From: Lagopus muta
Lineage: Eukaryota; Chordata; Aves; Galliformes; Phasianidae
Length of the DNA stretch: 64,000 nt
Reading direction: 5' to 3'
NCBI RefSeq assembly: GCF_023343835.1
Contig: NC_064437.1
Coordinates: 258,001-322,000, forward strand
Shown: positions 26,201 to 64,000 of the stretch, piece after piece
How positions within the stretch are numbered: the first letter of the stretch is position 1
How the letters are laid out: the number at the start of each line of letters is the position of its first letter
Notes under the pieces: model-generated
Told to the model about the DNA's origin: nothing
Seen by the model: only the letters and a program-made list of their open reading frames with translations
Databases searched by the model: none
Program-made: the position numbers and the translations under genes

Positions 26201-29200
26201 TATGTAAATAGCATTTTCTATTATTCAGTTTTTTTAATCAGCCCCTGTAAAGTCTAATGTTTTACCTGTTGGCCTTCATCTTTCCTGGCCACGCATCTTC
26301 ACAGAGAAGAAAAACTCTCTGGCAGTTTCTCATTTATTAGACAAACAGTACAAGAATTCCATTCATCACATGGTGAATAACCAAAAGTGAGCTTTCTCTT
26401 CCTTGTGGCATGGCAGTTCATTTCTCTCAATTTCTCCTCTATGGCTTTGTGTGATCCTGAGGTGATTTATGTGCCTCTAGCTTGTCATAGTGTGCTGTGA
26501 CTTCTCCATTTACTGCTTTTTTAAAACATTAATTCGTTTATATTCCTTTCATTTGCCAGTGCTAATGTGCGAGCTCTTTTCTCAAGTTAAATGTAAACAT
26601 CACTTTTGTGTTTTTGAGATGAAATAAAAATGATGCAGATGCTTGTGGAAGATGTTGCAGGTTGGAGACAAATCCAGTCTTTTTGTATGAAGTTTAATAC
26701 CTGATGTAAACTCAGATCAGATGCTTAAAGGAGTAAGAAATGAACAAGAATTCGGTGCTGCTTCCTCAGTGGATTTTCCTACCACTGCAAATAACTGGTC
26801 TCTTTTGCTTAGTGAGCCTAAGAGGCTTTTTCTTCTTTGAGTTTGACTAATTGCTTCTTGAATCTGTGTGAACTTTGGACACTGGCAATGCCCAGCAGAG
26901 CAACAAGCTCTACTGTACAGCTAAATGTTAATGGGTAATTAGCAGTGTTTGTTTTCCTGAACACTTACATCTATGAATTTCACATGGTGTTCCATGTATA
27001 TTAGGGGATGCAGTGATCCTCATTTCCAGTTCTACTTGAGTGCTGTATGTGACTGCACTGAAGGACCGTTGCAATTGTTGAAACCTTTTATCAAACTGCA
27101 CTCAAGAAACTTTTCTAAAATCTTTTAAAATTGTACTTACAGGGGTTTTCAGAAGTGTATTTCTGTGTGGTTGATGTTGCTACCTACGTTCATTTCCATT
27201 ATCAGTAAGAGAGCGATGTAGCATGGCTTTGATTTTAACACTAATACATTTGGACAATGCTCTTCTATTACTGTTATTGGATTTTTGTCTCTATATCCTG
27301 AGATGGCTTAATTCAGAGGTTCACATCAGACACTCGTCTGTCTGTGCCCAGTGAATGCAAATGGTCTTTAGTAACAAGTACTAAATTTGTGTGTTGCTAT
27401 TTCTAGACAGGAGCTCTGTACTCTCTCTGTCATCCACCAGCACTCAGTATAGCAGTGAAGATGAGTCTGATACTGAGAAGATGAAGGAAAATGTTGAAGG
27501 CAAAGAGGAGCGTGATATCAAAGAAGCATCTGATAACACAGCATGTGCACAATATGGAAATGAGAGTGGGGAAAATAAACTGTTCAGAACAGAGGACAGT
27601 CAGAAAACTTTCTCTTTGGAAGAGGAAGGAATGGATGAAGCAGAAACGACAAAAACAGAAGCTCTGACATCAAGGGAAAATACTGAAGCTTTTCATGAAA
27701 ACATACTGGAGATACAGCATCAAAGTCCTGATGTTACTGGGGAAATGAAACAGGCTGGGTCAGTGGAAAGTAGCATAAGAGGAGAAGAGGAGAAGAAAGC
27801 AAACAACAGAAGGGACAGTGGGGAGAAAAATGTTTCAGTGCCTTTGGAAAAAAATATGATGGAAGTGGAGGATGGAAATGAAGAGTCTCCTCAGAGTGAT
27901 GAAGGAGGTGGTGAGTACAGTCCCTGTGCAGAACTTTGCTGTGATCAGTGCATGCGAGTGTTGCTGTGTTTGCCTGTGTGCTATGCTCAAGCACTGTCAT
28001 AGTCAGCATGGAGAATCAGTTGCTGGACTGTTTTCCAGCTGCTACAACACTCTGTATTCCTGTGTGATAAACAACCAGAAAGTACTCGTGTATCCCTTCA
28101 CAGCTTCCTTGCCTCTCTTTGGGCACCGACCAGGGCCTTTACGTCTCCCTTGCAGTGAAGGGCTGACTGTGAAGCATCACAGCCACTGCAAGTATAGGGC
28201 AGAAGGTGACTTCCCAACCTACCTGTAGATAAGTAGAGGACTTGAGTCACATGTCTTAGTTTGAGAAAGTGAGGAATCATCAGAAATGTAGTTGGCAGCT
28301 TAAAATAGAGAAACACATCTTTTTAAAGAAAAACAGTTATGGAACAACTACAATTTTGTGTCCCTTAGTCAGTGTTGTTGCTTGTTTTGAATCCCTCCAT
28401 CCTCACAGAAGTATCCTGCATGTCTGTGAATGTGCTGTGGAAGATGGCTGATTAACGTCTCAGTAGGTGCTCCTACATGAATTTCTCCCCCTGCTCTCAA
28501 CCCCTCCCTTTTTTCTAATGGTTGTTTCTGTTTGATGTTAATCTAAAAAGAAGATCCTGGTGCCAATCACTCTGCAGTAACCCCGCATACCTCCAGTCAG
28601 GCTGCAAGAGCTGAAGGACTTTGTCCTTCCTGCTTTCTGATGGTTTCTCTTCCTTGCTTCTTCTGTGATTTTGTGCTAGTTTCTGAAGATGATAGATCAG
28701 CACGGGAGGAGATAACAGAGGCAATGGGAAATGACCATCAGGTGAATTTTGACCATGAATGTAGTGATTCTCGTGCGGATGAGGAAGTAGAGAATGCAAC
28801 GAGTGCAGAGAGTGATCCCAGTGAAGGTGAGGCTGCAGGTCAGGGGCATGGATGGAATCTTATTAACCTGAAGTCTTTCTATAGACGTGTTGGCCTTTTC
28901 ACTTTGCTTTCTGGGCTTTCAAGTCCTCTTTTGTGCTCTTTTCTTTTTCAGCTTGCATGACCGGCCAGCTCCAGCAGCCACGTGTAACTGATGTGCTCTC
29001 AGCAGTTACAGTGACCCTGGGTAAGGAATCCAGGCCATGTAAACACGGCGTGAAAACAGCTGAGTTGGGGACAGGGGTCACTTAGTGAGTTTCCCTTCCT
29101 TCCTCGTGGTATGGGTCCTTCTGGAGAAGGCAGGTGTCAAGGCAGGTGGCATAGGGCTGCTTACACGGGTTGTGAACAACAGAATAGGAATGAGACTGAA

Positions 29201-31511
29201 CTCCAGACCTGACCTCATGAGACCAAGATGGGGTTCTGTGGCATGTGCAGTTGCCCGAGCAGAAAGCAGTAATTGTGGAGTGCAGCAGTAGTGCAGGAAA
29301 GTGAAGTGAGTCTGTCAGGGAGAGATGATGTTGGACAAGGCAGCCTTTTCCTGGTTTGAGGAAGGGTGGCATAGGAGAGGCAGAGCTCCTGCTCTGTTCA
29401 GTGGCACAAAACTTTCAGTTCTTTAAAGAACCAGAGCATGCTGTGTTTGTGCAAAGCATGGCTGTGAGGCAGCTGGGTGTATCACTCAGGGATGGGTCCT
29501 GGAACCACTGAAATGAGGGAGCACTGTGTTAGATTCCCAGAGATGAGTGAAGGCCCTTGGTTATCCCCAGTGTAATTAGGGAGTCCGCGAGAAGCAGTTA
29601 CCCATTGCACACAAGCACCTGAGTATTTTCTTTCATATTTATGCATATTTTACATGAACAATTAACTGCCTGTTTGTGAATTTCTGAATGTTACTGTCAT
29701 GCTTGTAGGTATGTTGTGTACATCCCTGCAGACAGCGAGTGGGGAGAGAGGCAGGAAGGGCAGAACAGGCAGAGCAGGACATGATGCATCAGTGTTTCTG
29801 CTTACGTTGATTGTGCCCAGTGCCTGCATGGCAGCACCAGCAGCTTGGTCACAGCGCAGGTGCAGGAGGAGAAGCAGCATCTCAGCCTCCTTGGCACTGT
29901 GCTGCTGCCCCCTCACTGCTTGTTAGAAATCATGTCTTTGAGAGTAAACCTGTAAAAGAGCCTCGCCATTAACAGCTCACAATGAAACAAATGCTCTGTC
30001 TTTCAGCAGCAGCTGGTGGAGCTGTCCTGGCAGACACAACAGGAGCACCCGGCACGCAGTCGGAAGCAGTGGAAGTGGCACATATGGGGAAAGACCATGG
30101 GGAGGATGGAGGGCATGCTGGCACTGACTGTGCTGGGCACACAGCAGCACGGGCAGGAGAGCTGCAGCCTGAGGGAGAGGAAGCAGCCGTAGCCCCTGAG
30201 AGGCGTTTGCTTGTGGATGAATTGGCACCTGCCAGGGGGGCAATGACAGAAGGTGATGCTGAGGAGAGGGAACCAGGGAAGGGGACAGAGCCAGGTGCAG
30301 AGGTTGAGGATCAGGATGCTCCCACAGGTGCAGGGGAGAATATGGGGCCATGGAGGAACCCAGCAGGTGAGGGAGAGGAGCAGGTGGGCATGGTGGCACT
30401 GTTGGGTGTGGGAGGGGCCAGGGGGATCACTGGAGGACAGAGGGCTGTGGATGAGGCCTCTGAGGAGCAGAGGGTGGTGGGAACAGCAGTGCCTGTTTTG
30501 GGGGGGATGATGCCTGAGGGACGGGGAGCTGCAGGGGATGCAGACCTGGCAGAAGGGACTCCTGAGGTGGGTGACCTTGCAGCAGTGTGGGCCACAGAAA
30601 AAGCTGCTTTTGAAGGGCAGAAGACTGTGGAAGAAGCTGGGGCTCTCCCAGGAACAGCAGAGAATACAGAATTTTGCACTGGAAAGGAAGAGATCCTAAA
30701 GCCAAATGAGTTTTCTCAGCTGCAAGTCTCAGAGGAAGAGCAGGTGGAAATGGATGCCCTTGGGACAGCAACATTTGAGTCCGACAGACCTCCAGAGGAG
30801 GAAAGCAGCCCTCAGTCAAGGGAAGAGGACATGGAGGAGCCCAAGGACTCAGGCAGAGACCCTGCGTTACACACAGTACCTGGGCGAGAAGTTGGGGAGG
30901 ATGCTGGAAGGGACTCTGCCAATGGAGGGTCAACTCCATTGGAGCAGACAGCAACAGCAGGGGATGAGGAGGGCTCAGCAATAGTGCTTTTGAGTGGAAG
31001 CCTCCCTTTGGGCAGTGCTGCAAAGACAGACAGAGCAATGGAAGAAAAATCTGATGGGGTGGTGATGGGAGTGTCTGGAGAGAGAGCCAGAGCTGAGTCA
31101 GAAGATGAAGAGGTGAGGGGGGGAGCAGCAGGGCCACAAGAGCAGGTGGCCATGGGGCAGGGACTGCTGGAGTGTGGTACAGGTGGGGAGCAGGCAGTAC
31201 TGGGAGAGGGGAGGCCTCCAGGCCAGGGTGTGATGGGGAGCGAGGCCCTGGAGGCAGCACAGGGAACCCAGGGCAGAGGCTGCCTGGGACTGTGGGGGCA
31301 GCAGCCTGCAGTGCCTGCATTGGGGGCAGCACCAGAGGACACAGTGCCAGCAGAAGTGCAGATTGAAGGGAAGCTGCCAGAGCTGGGCCTTGGAGAAAGT
31401 ACCCAGAGAAAAGAGATGGAGGCTGTGTTGGAAGGAACTGTGGGCTGCTCTGATGCACAGGAACAGAGGATTGGGAGTCCTGAACAAGGGAGCATGGCCA
31501 CAGTGAGGTGA
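8258..31511 (+). CDS. ERICH3: ERICH3, glutamate-rich protein 3 (16 coding exons placed; C-terminus unresolved)
   Basis: ERICH3 (human C1orf173) is a large, mostly disordered acidic protein reported at primary cilia and in vesicle transport; its biochemical role is not established. Exons: 8258-8277, 12667-12760, 13593-13718, 14155-14190, 14714-14785, 16525-16653, 17272-17355, 17793-17951, 18408-18626, 19026-19206, 20545-20731, 22327-22616, 25067-25285, 27407-27910, 28680-28826, 30007-31507. All phases agree and give about 1322 residues; the human protein is about 1530. Residues 1-80 hold [13 protein letters not shown] and [12 protein letters not shown]. Residues about 313-440 hold the conserved DUF4590-type block ([55 protein letters not shown]). 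The remainder is Glu/Ser-rich. Reading through the last donor meets TGA at 31509-31511. The gene is convergent with TNNI3K. Confidence 0.92.
9026..9290 (+). repeat. CR1 LINE fragment, sense
   Basis: The stretch follows the CR1 3' consensus order: GACATCGAGGTGCTGGAG, then GAGCTGGAGCACAGA, GGAGCAGCTGAGGGA, TTCAGCCTGGAGCAGAGGAG, and GGTGATGGCCTCACA. It is diverged and truncated before the CR1 terminus. Confidence 0.85.
9640..9905 (+). repeat. CR1 LINE 3' end, sense
   Basis: Typical CR1 tail words appear in order: GGGAGGTTTAGGTTGAATATTA, cut here to the recognisable GGTTTAGGTTGAATATTA, then GGCACTGGAACAGGTTGCCC, CATCCCTGCAGGCATCCAA and a terminal CATTCTATGACTATG. It overlaps the consensus span of the 9026-9290 copy, so it is an independent insertion. 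Confidence 0.9.
11387..11475 (+). repeat. Possible CR1 tail remnant
   Basis: The words GGTTGGTCCAGTGACCTCC and AAGGTCCCTGCCAACTC resemble the CR1 3' end but are strongly diverged, and no terminal octamer repeat is present. Confidence 0.3.
12667..12760 (+). CDS. ERICH3: ERICH3 coding exon 2
   Basis: Acceptor catttcag and donor gtgaga bound 94 nt. The exon encodes [13 protein letters not shown] and [11 protein letters not shown], the most conserved N-terminal block, and lies 4.4 kb from exon 1. Confidence 0.95.
13593..13718 (+). CDS. ERICH3: ERICH3 coding exon 3
   Basis: This is a 42-codon exon with acceptor tttatggcag and donor gtatgc. It encodes [26 protein letters not shown] and KVLDME. 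Confidence 0.94.
14155..14190 (+). CDS. ERICH3: ERICH3 candidate microexon 4 (36 nt, cassette?)
   Basis: The exon reads [12 protein letters not shown] between a strong acceptor (ccttttcctacag) and donor gtaagt, phase 0 on both sides. Skipping it joins KVLDME directly to RHHQLE, exactly as in the mammalian protein (DMERYHQLE). It is therefore an optional or lineage-specific exon, or a false positive. Confidence 0.5.
14714..14785 (+). CDS. ERICH3: ERICH3 coding exon 5
   Basis: This is a 24-codon exon with acceptor cattgacag and donor gtaaga. It encodes [12 protein letters not shown] and WKERVQKTR, aligned with mammalian RYHQLEIKKKLE and RKERIQR. Confidence 0.92.
16525..16653 (+). CDS. ERICH3: ERICH3 coding exon 6
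   Basis: This is a 43-codon exon with acceptor gttcttctag and donor gtgagt. It encodes [18 protein letters not shown] and GRHPL, collinear with the mammalian SVEDN...LSPHPP region. Confidence 0.92.
17272..17355 (+). CDS. ERICH3: ERICH3 coding exon 7 (possible cassette, 84 nt)
   Basis: This is a 28-codon exon with acceptor gtcccatacag and donor gtaagt, phase 0 on both sides. It encodes [19 protein letters not shown]. The segment has no clear counterpart in the mammalian protein, where the preceding exon leads almost directly to TAPGNMQ. Exon status rests on splice signals and open frame. Confidence 0.55.
17793..17951 (+). CDS. ERICH3: ERICH3 coding exon 8
   Basis: This is a 53-codon exon with acceptor ttcctcttctag and donor gtgaga. 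It contains [16 protein letters not shown], a clear match to mammalian TAPGNMQPPIRLQPL. Confidence 0.94.
18408..18626 (+). CDS. ERICH3: ERICH3 coding exon 9
   Basis: This is a 73-codon exon with acceptor gttgttgtag and donor gtaggt. It encodes [16 protein letters not shown] and [15 protein letters not shown], both strongly conserved. The acceptor runs straight into agagagag, so nearby AGs could compete, but only the first keeps the frame. Confidence 0.95.
19026..19206 (+). CDS. ERICH3: ERICH3 coding exon 10
   Basis: Acceptor ttctgctgcag and donor gtaagg bound 181 nt. The exon encodes [19 protein letters not shown] and [20 protein letters not shown], the start of the conserved DUF4590-type domain. 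Confidence 0.97.
20545..20731 (+). CDS. ERICH3: ERICH3 coding exon 11
   Basis: Acceptor catggtttcag and donor gtgcgg bound 187 nt. The exon encodes [39 protein letters not shown] and SPCY. The conserved Cys cluster of the domain (SSCCEY, SPCYRC) spans this exon and the next. Confidence 0.96.
20922..21185 (+). repeat. LTR-like interspersed repeat, copy 1
   Basis: This copy is nearly collinear with the reverse complement of 54745-55012 and more distantly with 50532-50761. Shared words include GCTAAGTCATGGCCTGAA, GAGCACCTGGTGGGAAGGCA, GGGCTGGAGCCAGGATCCAC, a TATA-like CTCATTTAAGG and TGTATCCATGGCTGC. A short TGCAA-type pentamer run lies inside. The family name was not recognised. It lies in the ERICH3 intron between exons 11 and 12. 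Confidence 0.75.
21958..22035 (-). repeat. CR1 fragment, antisense
   Basis: AAGAATGGCCAGGGTTGGAA, AGACCTTAAAGATCAT, then CATCCCTACTGTGGGTAGGG follow the start of many reversed CR1 tails. It is short and diverged, and ends near the acceptor side of the intron before ERICH3 exon 12. Confidence 0.75.
22327..22616 (+). CDS. ERICH3: ERICH3 coding exon 12
   Basis: Acceptor tgtttttgtag and donor gtaaaa bound 290 nt. The exon begins [18 protein letters not shown], finishing the conserved domain, and then becomes acidic and low in conservation. Confidence 0.94.
22617..25066 (+). other. ERICH3 intron 12
   Basis: This 2.45-kb intron contains a purine-rich block at about 22.8-23.1 kb and one CR1 tail. 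Short ORFs on both strands have no support. Confidence 0.75.
23318..23400 (+). repeat. CR1 3' end, sense
   Basis: GGAGCCAGGAATTGGGCTTG, ATGATCTTTGTGGGTCCCTG, CCAACTTGGG and a terminal CTGTGATTCTGTG match the CR1 tail order. Confidence 0.8.
25067..25285 (+). CDS. ERICH3: ERICH3 coding exon 13
   Basis: Acceptor tctattttag and donor gtcagc bound 219 nt. The exon encodes [15 protein letters not shown] and [18 protein letters not shown], aligned with mammalian YEEDFEVDE and NEEGQ. Confidence 0.94.
25838..25975 (-). repeat. CR1 fragment, antisense
   Basis: TATAGAATGGCAGCATGGTG, GGTGGAAGGACTCTCA, CCACCCCTGCCATGGGC and the following Gly/Cys-rich words correspond to a reversed CR1 tail. It lies in the intron between ERICH3 exons 13 and 14. 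Confidence 0.75.
26110..26205. repeat. AT-rich microsatellite
   Basis: Interrupted (AT)n and TTAGCATATAT-type repeats lie in an ERICH3 intron. No coding or regulatory signal was seen. Confidence 0.85.
27407..27910 (+). CDS. ERICH3: ERICH3 coding exon 14
   Basis: Acceptor gctatttctag and donor gtgagt bound 504 nt. The exon starts [20 protein letters not shown], matching the Ser-rich mammalian block, then runs Glu/Lys-rich ([23 protein letters not shown]). Confidence 0.92.
28680..28826 (+). CDS. ERICH3: ERICH3 coding exon 15
   Basis: Acceptor ttttgtgctag and donor gtgagg bound 147 nt, phase-compatible on both sides. The exon is acidic ([34 protein letters not shown]). There is no strong family match; the call rests on phase, composition and splice sites. 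Confidence 0.8.
30007..31507 (+). CDS. ERICH3: ERICH3 coding exon 16, large Glu/Gly-rich exon
   Basis: An open frame of 1501 nt runs from acceptor tgtctttcag to donor gtgagt, phase-compatible with exon 15. The product is low-complexity, with Glu, Gly, Ala, Gln and Val dominating ([35 protein letters not shown]). The acceptor reads cag-cag-cag, so in-frame alternative starts are possible. The antisense and other-frame ORFs across this purine-rich stretch are shadows. Confidence 0.85.
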
Positions 31512-31992
31512 GTGCTGCCTGGGCCCTGCTGGTACCTTCCTCGTGGGGCTGGTGGGAGCAGAATGTCATGCTGTGCTGCTGCCCTGTTTGCTGTACTCCC
31601 CTTAAGTACCTGCCCCTGGTAGCTGGGGCGTGGGGGTGAGAGATGCTTCTGCATAGCAGCTTCTGCATGCTGGTGCCCAGGGCACACTCTGCCTGGTGCT
31701 GCTGGAGCTCGTGTCTGCCTGTCCCCTCGCGCTCTGGCAGCTCTGTTCTGCCCCGTGCTGCTATAGAGCAGTGCCATCCCTGTGAGCCCCATGCTGTGGG
31801 TCAGCATGCAAACTGCTTCCCAGGTCACTCTGGCAGCTAATGGGAGGGAATGTCAAACAGCAGTGTACTTGTTCATCAGTGTAAGGCATTTTCAGTGAAG
31901 CCAAACATCATCTTGTTGCTAGGATGTAAATCTGGAAGCTGTTGTCGTACCCCAGGACAAGGAAGAAACTATCCTCTGAGCCTTTTCTTCAG

Positions 31993-32110
31993 TCCCTCAG
32001 TGCTCCTTCCCACAGCGTTCACACCGACCATTGATTTGTGCCCTGTGGATGTTCTATATTACTCACAGTACCTTGGCCATCGCTCACACACCACAGCAGC
32101 TCTGCAGTGT
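31993..32110 (+). CDS. Alternative candidate ERICH3 exon (uncertain)
   Basis: The 118-nt frame between acceptor cttttcttcag and strong donor gtaagt is phase-compatible with the donor at 31508. It would encode SVLLPTAFTPTIDLC and DVLYYSQYLGHRS. Composition is unlike the rest of ERICH3, so it may be chance. Confidence 0.2.
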
Positions 32111-32817
32111 GTAAGTCCATAACTACCAGCACTGTCCTGCAGTTGCCACTCTTGGATTCTCTGAGGCACGGAGCAGTATTGCACTGAGTGTCCCCTCCTG
32201 CCTGCCCCCTGAGCTACTGCAGGCCGATGGATATGTGTTTGACAGTACACGTGCTTGGCTTTATCTCCTCTCTGTGTGTTTGTCTGTCTGTTATTTGGCT
32301 TTTTAAACTACAAGCGCCTCACTGTGAAGTGGGGCTGTGACCTCACTGGTGTGTGCACACATGCAGAAATGTTTCCAGTGCTCATGCAATGAGCTGGGTT
32401 TCACGGGTTGGGATTTTCAGTGATTTGTGTGCGCAGTTGCACAAAGGGAGCATCATGGCTGCTTTGCTGCCTGCAGCCCATGGCAGCCCCCCTTGGGTCA
32501 CACCCTTGGCCCCACATCTGCCTGCTGTGCCGGGGCTCCAGCAGGACAGGCCAGGTCTGGGTACCAGGCTGAGTGCTGGTGGGAGGTATGGCTCACTTGC
32601 TGGGGTGATGGTTTATTTTGCTGTAGATCATCTGTTCCTGGTATGTATGTCTCAATATAACAATCTGAAATATCGCTGTGGTTGCAGGCACTGCTGTCCT
32701 TAAAAGTAGGAAAAGAAACCTCACTGTCATGTTCTGTATGAGAATTTCAACATGTTTCTTTGACTTCTCAGGGAATGGCACGAATGAATTCCATTCCTGC
32801 AAATGACTTTTAGGGTA

Positions 32818-33076
32818 TGTTATGACATGACAAGGGCCAATGGGTGCAAACTGGACCATAGGAGGGTCCACGTAAATGTGAGAAAAAACTTGTTCACAGT
32901 GAGAATAACACAACACTGGATTGGGCTGTCCACAGAGCTTGGGAGGGACATTCAAAACCTGCCTGGGTGCATTCCTGTGTGACCTGATTTAGCTGGTCCT
33001 GCTCTCCCAGAGGGATGGGACTGGGTGATCGTTTCAGGACCCTTCCATTCTTTGACAGCCTGTGATTCTGTGTGAT
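32818..33076 (+). repeat. CR1 LINE 3' end, sense
   Basis: GGGTCCACGTAAATGTGAGA, ACTTGTTCACAGTGAG, AACACTGGATTGGGCTG, GACATTCAAAACCTGCCTGG, ATTCCTGTGTGACCTGATTT, GGGTGATCGTTTCAGGACCC and a terminal TGATTCTGTG follow a CR1 subfamily tail. It lies between the ERICH3 and TNNI3K coding ends. Confidence 0.85.
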
Positions 33077-33430
33077 TTTGTTCAGTAATTTACATTTTGC
33101 AGAGTTCTCATTTGTATTGGTAAATGATCACTGCTCTACAACATGCTTTCCTCTGAAACCTGGTGCATCTTTCAGAGAGACCAATTAACAAAAACCGCTT
33201 TCTTCAAGGAGCCAGCTATTTTAATTACCAGTAAAGTTGTTTACAAGCACTTGGCCAGGTAAAGACTTTTCTGCCCATAAAAGCTTTTCCTGTTATTTTC
33301 AAGTGTCTGCTGTTGATGTATTACCAGGAGATGGTACAAAGCAGCCATAAGTGGGTGCATGTTGGTATGGATGTAAGTACAGTCCGTTTCCCTGCTCTGT
33401 ATTCTGTTTCTTAACCTGGCTTCATTTCAG

Positions 33431-33497
33431 GTTTCCCTTCTGGTTAAAGGTTTGTTTTGGAGTGCCTGTTTTAGTCTTTTTGTTACTGAAAGACTGA
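33431..33497 (+). CDS. Candidate ERICH3 terminal exon, hydrophobic tail (uncertain)
   Basis: Joined in phase to the donor at 31508, this exon would read FPFWLKVCFGVPVLVFLLLK, then D and TGA at 33495-33497. The acceptor (ggcttcatttcag) is good. The 22-residue tail is strikingly hydrophobic. A competing exon at 31993-32110 and simple read-through to TGA at 31509 are alternatives; transcripts are needed to decide. Confidence 0.25.
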
Positions 33498-33706
33498 AGC
33501 ATGTGATTTTAGTAAAAGTTTTGTTAAAATCAGATACACACCACCAAAAGAAGCTGCCTCCTCCATGTCAGCAGCAGCAGGTGATGGCACAAAGCTCATC
33601 ATGGGGATGCTCACCACCAGCAGATGAAGTGGTTCAGTTCTGGGCTGCCCAGTCTGACTCTTGCTGCTCAGGTCCTGGGAGCCCTCTGCAGGAAGTCACT
33701 GTGCTG

Positions 33707-63862
<30,156 letters not shown>

Positions 63863-64000
63863 CTGCAAAAGAAAGCACTCGGCCTATTGGTAAAACGCAG
63901 GGTTACAGTGCAGAATATCAGCATTTAACTTCACAAAGCCATTGCACAGTAAATGCTGCCCTTCCTCCTGCAAATTGTTTGGCAGGTAATCCTGTCCCCT

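Larger units (their letters stand above)
25286..27406 (+). other. ERICH3 intron 13
   Basis: This 2.1-kb intron contains the CR1 fragment and the AT microsatellite. The remainder is unique sequence with no exon candidate that fits the phase. Confidence 0.75.

Noticed and set aside
30427-31828. Minus-strand ORFs of 413 and 338 codons opposite the giant ERICH3 exon
   Set aside because: The purine-rich coding strand gives a stop-poor Leu/Pro/Ser-rich antisense. No splice context or family; a shadow of ERICH3.
32612-32617. AATAAA on the minus strand as a TNNI3K polyadenylation signal
   Set aside because: It is over 1 kb beyond the stop codon and unsupported by any downstream element visible by eye, so no terminator was called.
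32593-32955. Minus-strand ORF of 120 codons
   Set aside because: It partly overlaps a CR1 tail and reads in the antisense of it; no gene support.

Overview
The window is nuclear DNA of a bird, most likely a galliform close to chicken. Genes are interrupted by GT-AG introns, promoters lie in CpG islands, and the dominant interspersed repeats are CR1 LINE tails, many ending in the avian ATTCTATGATTCTATG-type terminus. There is also one avian ERVL-type LTR. The gene order TYW3 - CRYZ - ERICH3 - TNNI3K is the conserved block found on human 1p31.1. Exon boundaries were worked out by eye from reading frame, splice signals and recalled vertebrate protein families; no database search was run.

Layout. 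At 550-1551 (minus) are the first two coding exons of TYW3, a tRNA wybutosine-synthesis methyltransferase; the rest lies off the left edge. Facing away from it is CRYZ (zeta-crystallin/quinone oxidoreductase), complete at 2078-6500 (plus) in eight coding exons for 331 residues. The two share a CpG-rich bidirectional promoter. A second CpG island at about 7.95-8.5 kb carries the start of ERICH3 (glutamate-rich 3, a protein linked to cilia). Sixteen coding exons were placed from 8258 to 31507 (plus), including a 1.5-kb low-complexity Glu/Gly-rich exon. Its last few residues are unresolved. From 33707 to 63862 (minus) lie the last twelve coding exons of TNNI3K, a cardiac troponin-I-interacting kinase. 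These hold the whole kinase domain and the Ser-rich tail; the ankyrin half lies off the right edge. ERICH3 and TNNI3K converge tail to tail.

Between exons the sequence is ordinary intron with CR1 fragments, one ERVL-like LTR, AT microsatellites, homopolymer tracts and three copies of an LTR-like repeat with a TATA-like core. The 15.6-kb TNNI3K intron at 47309-62864 is the largest gene-poor stretch.

The genes are housekeeping or tissue-specific neighbours, not an operon. The points most worth checking are a near-consensus RFX X-box in the ERICH3 promoter, two in-frame ERICH3 exons not expected from the mammalian protein, the unresolved ERICH3 C-terminus (one option is a hydrophobic tail), the apparent absence of an intact LRRC53 between ERICH3 and TNNI3K, and the three-copy LTR-like repeat. 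I found no convincing new biological system.
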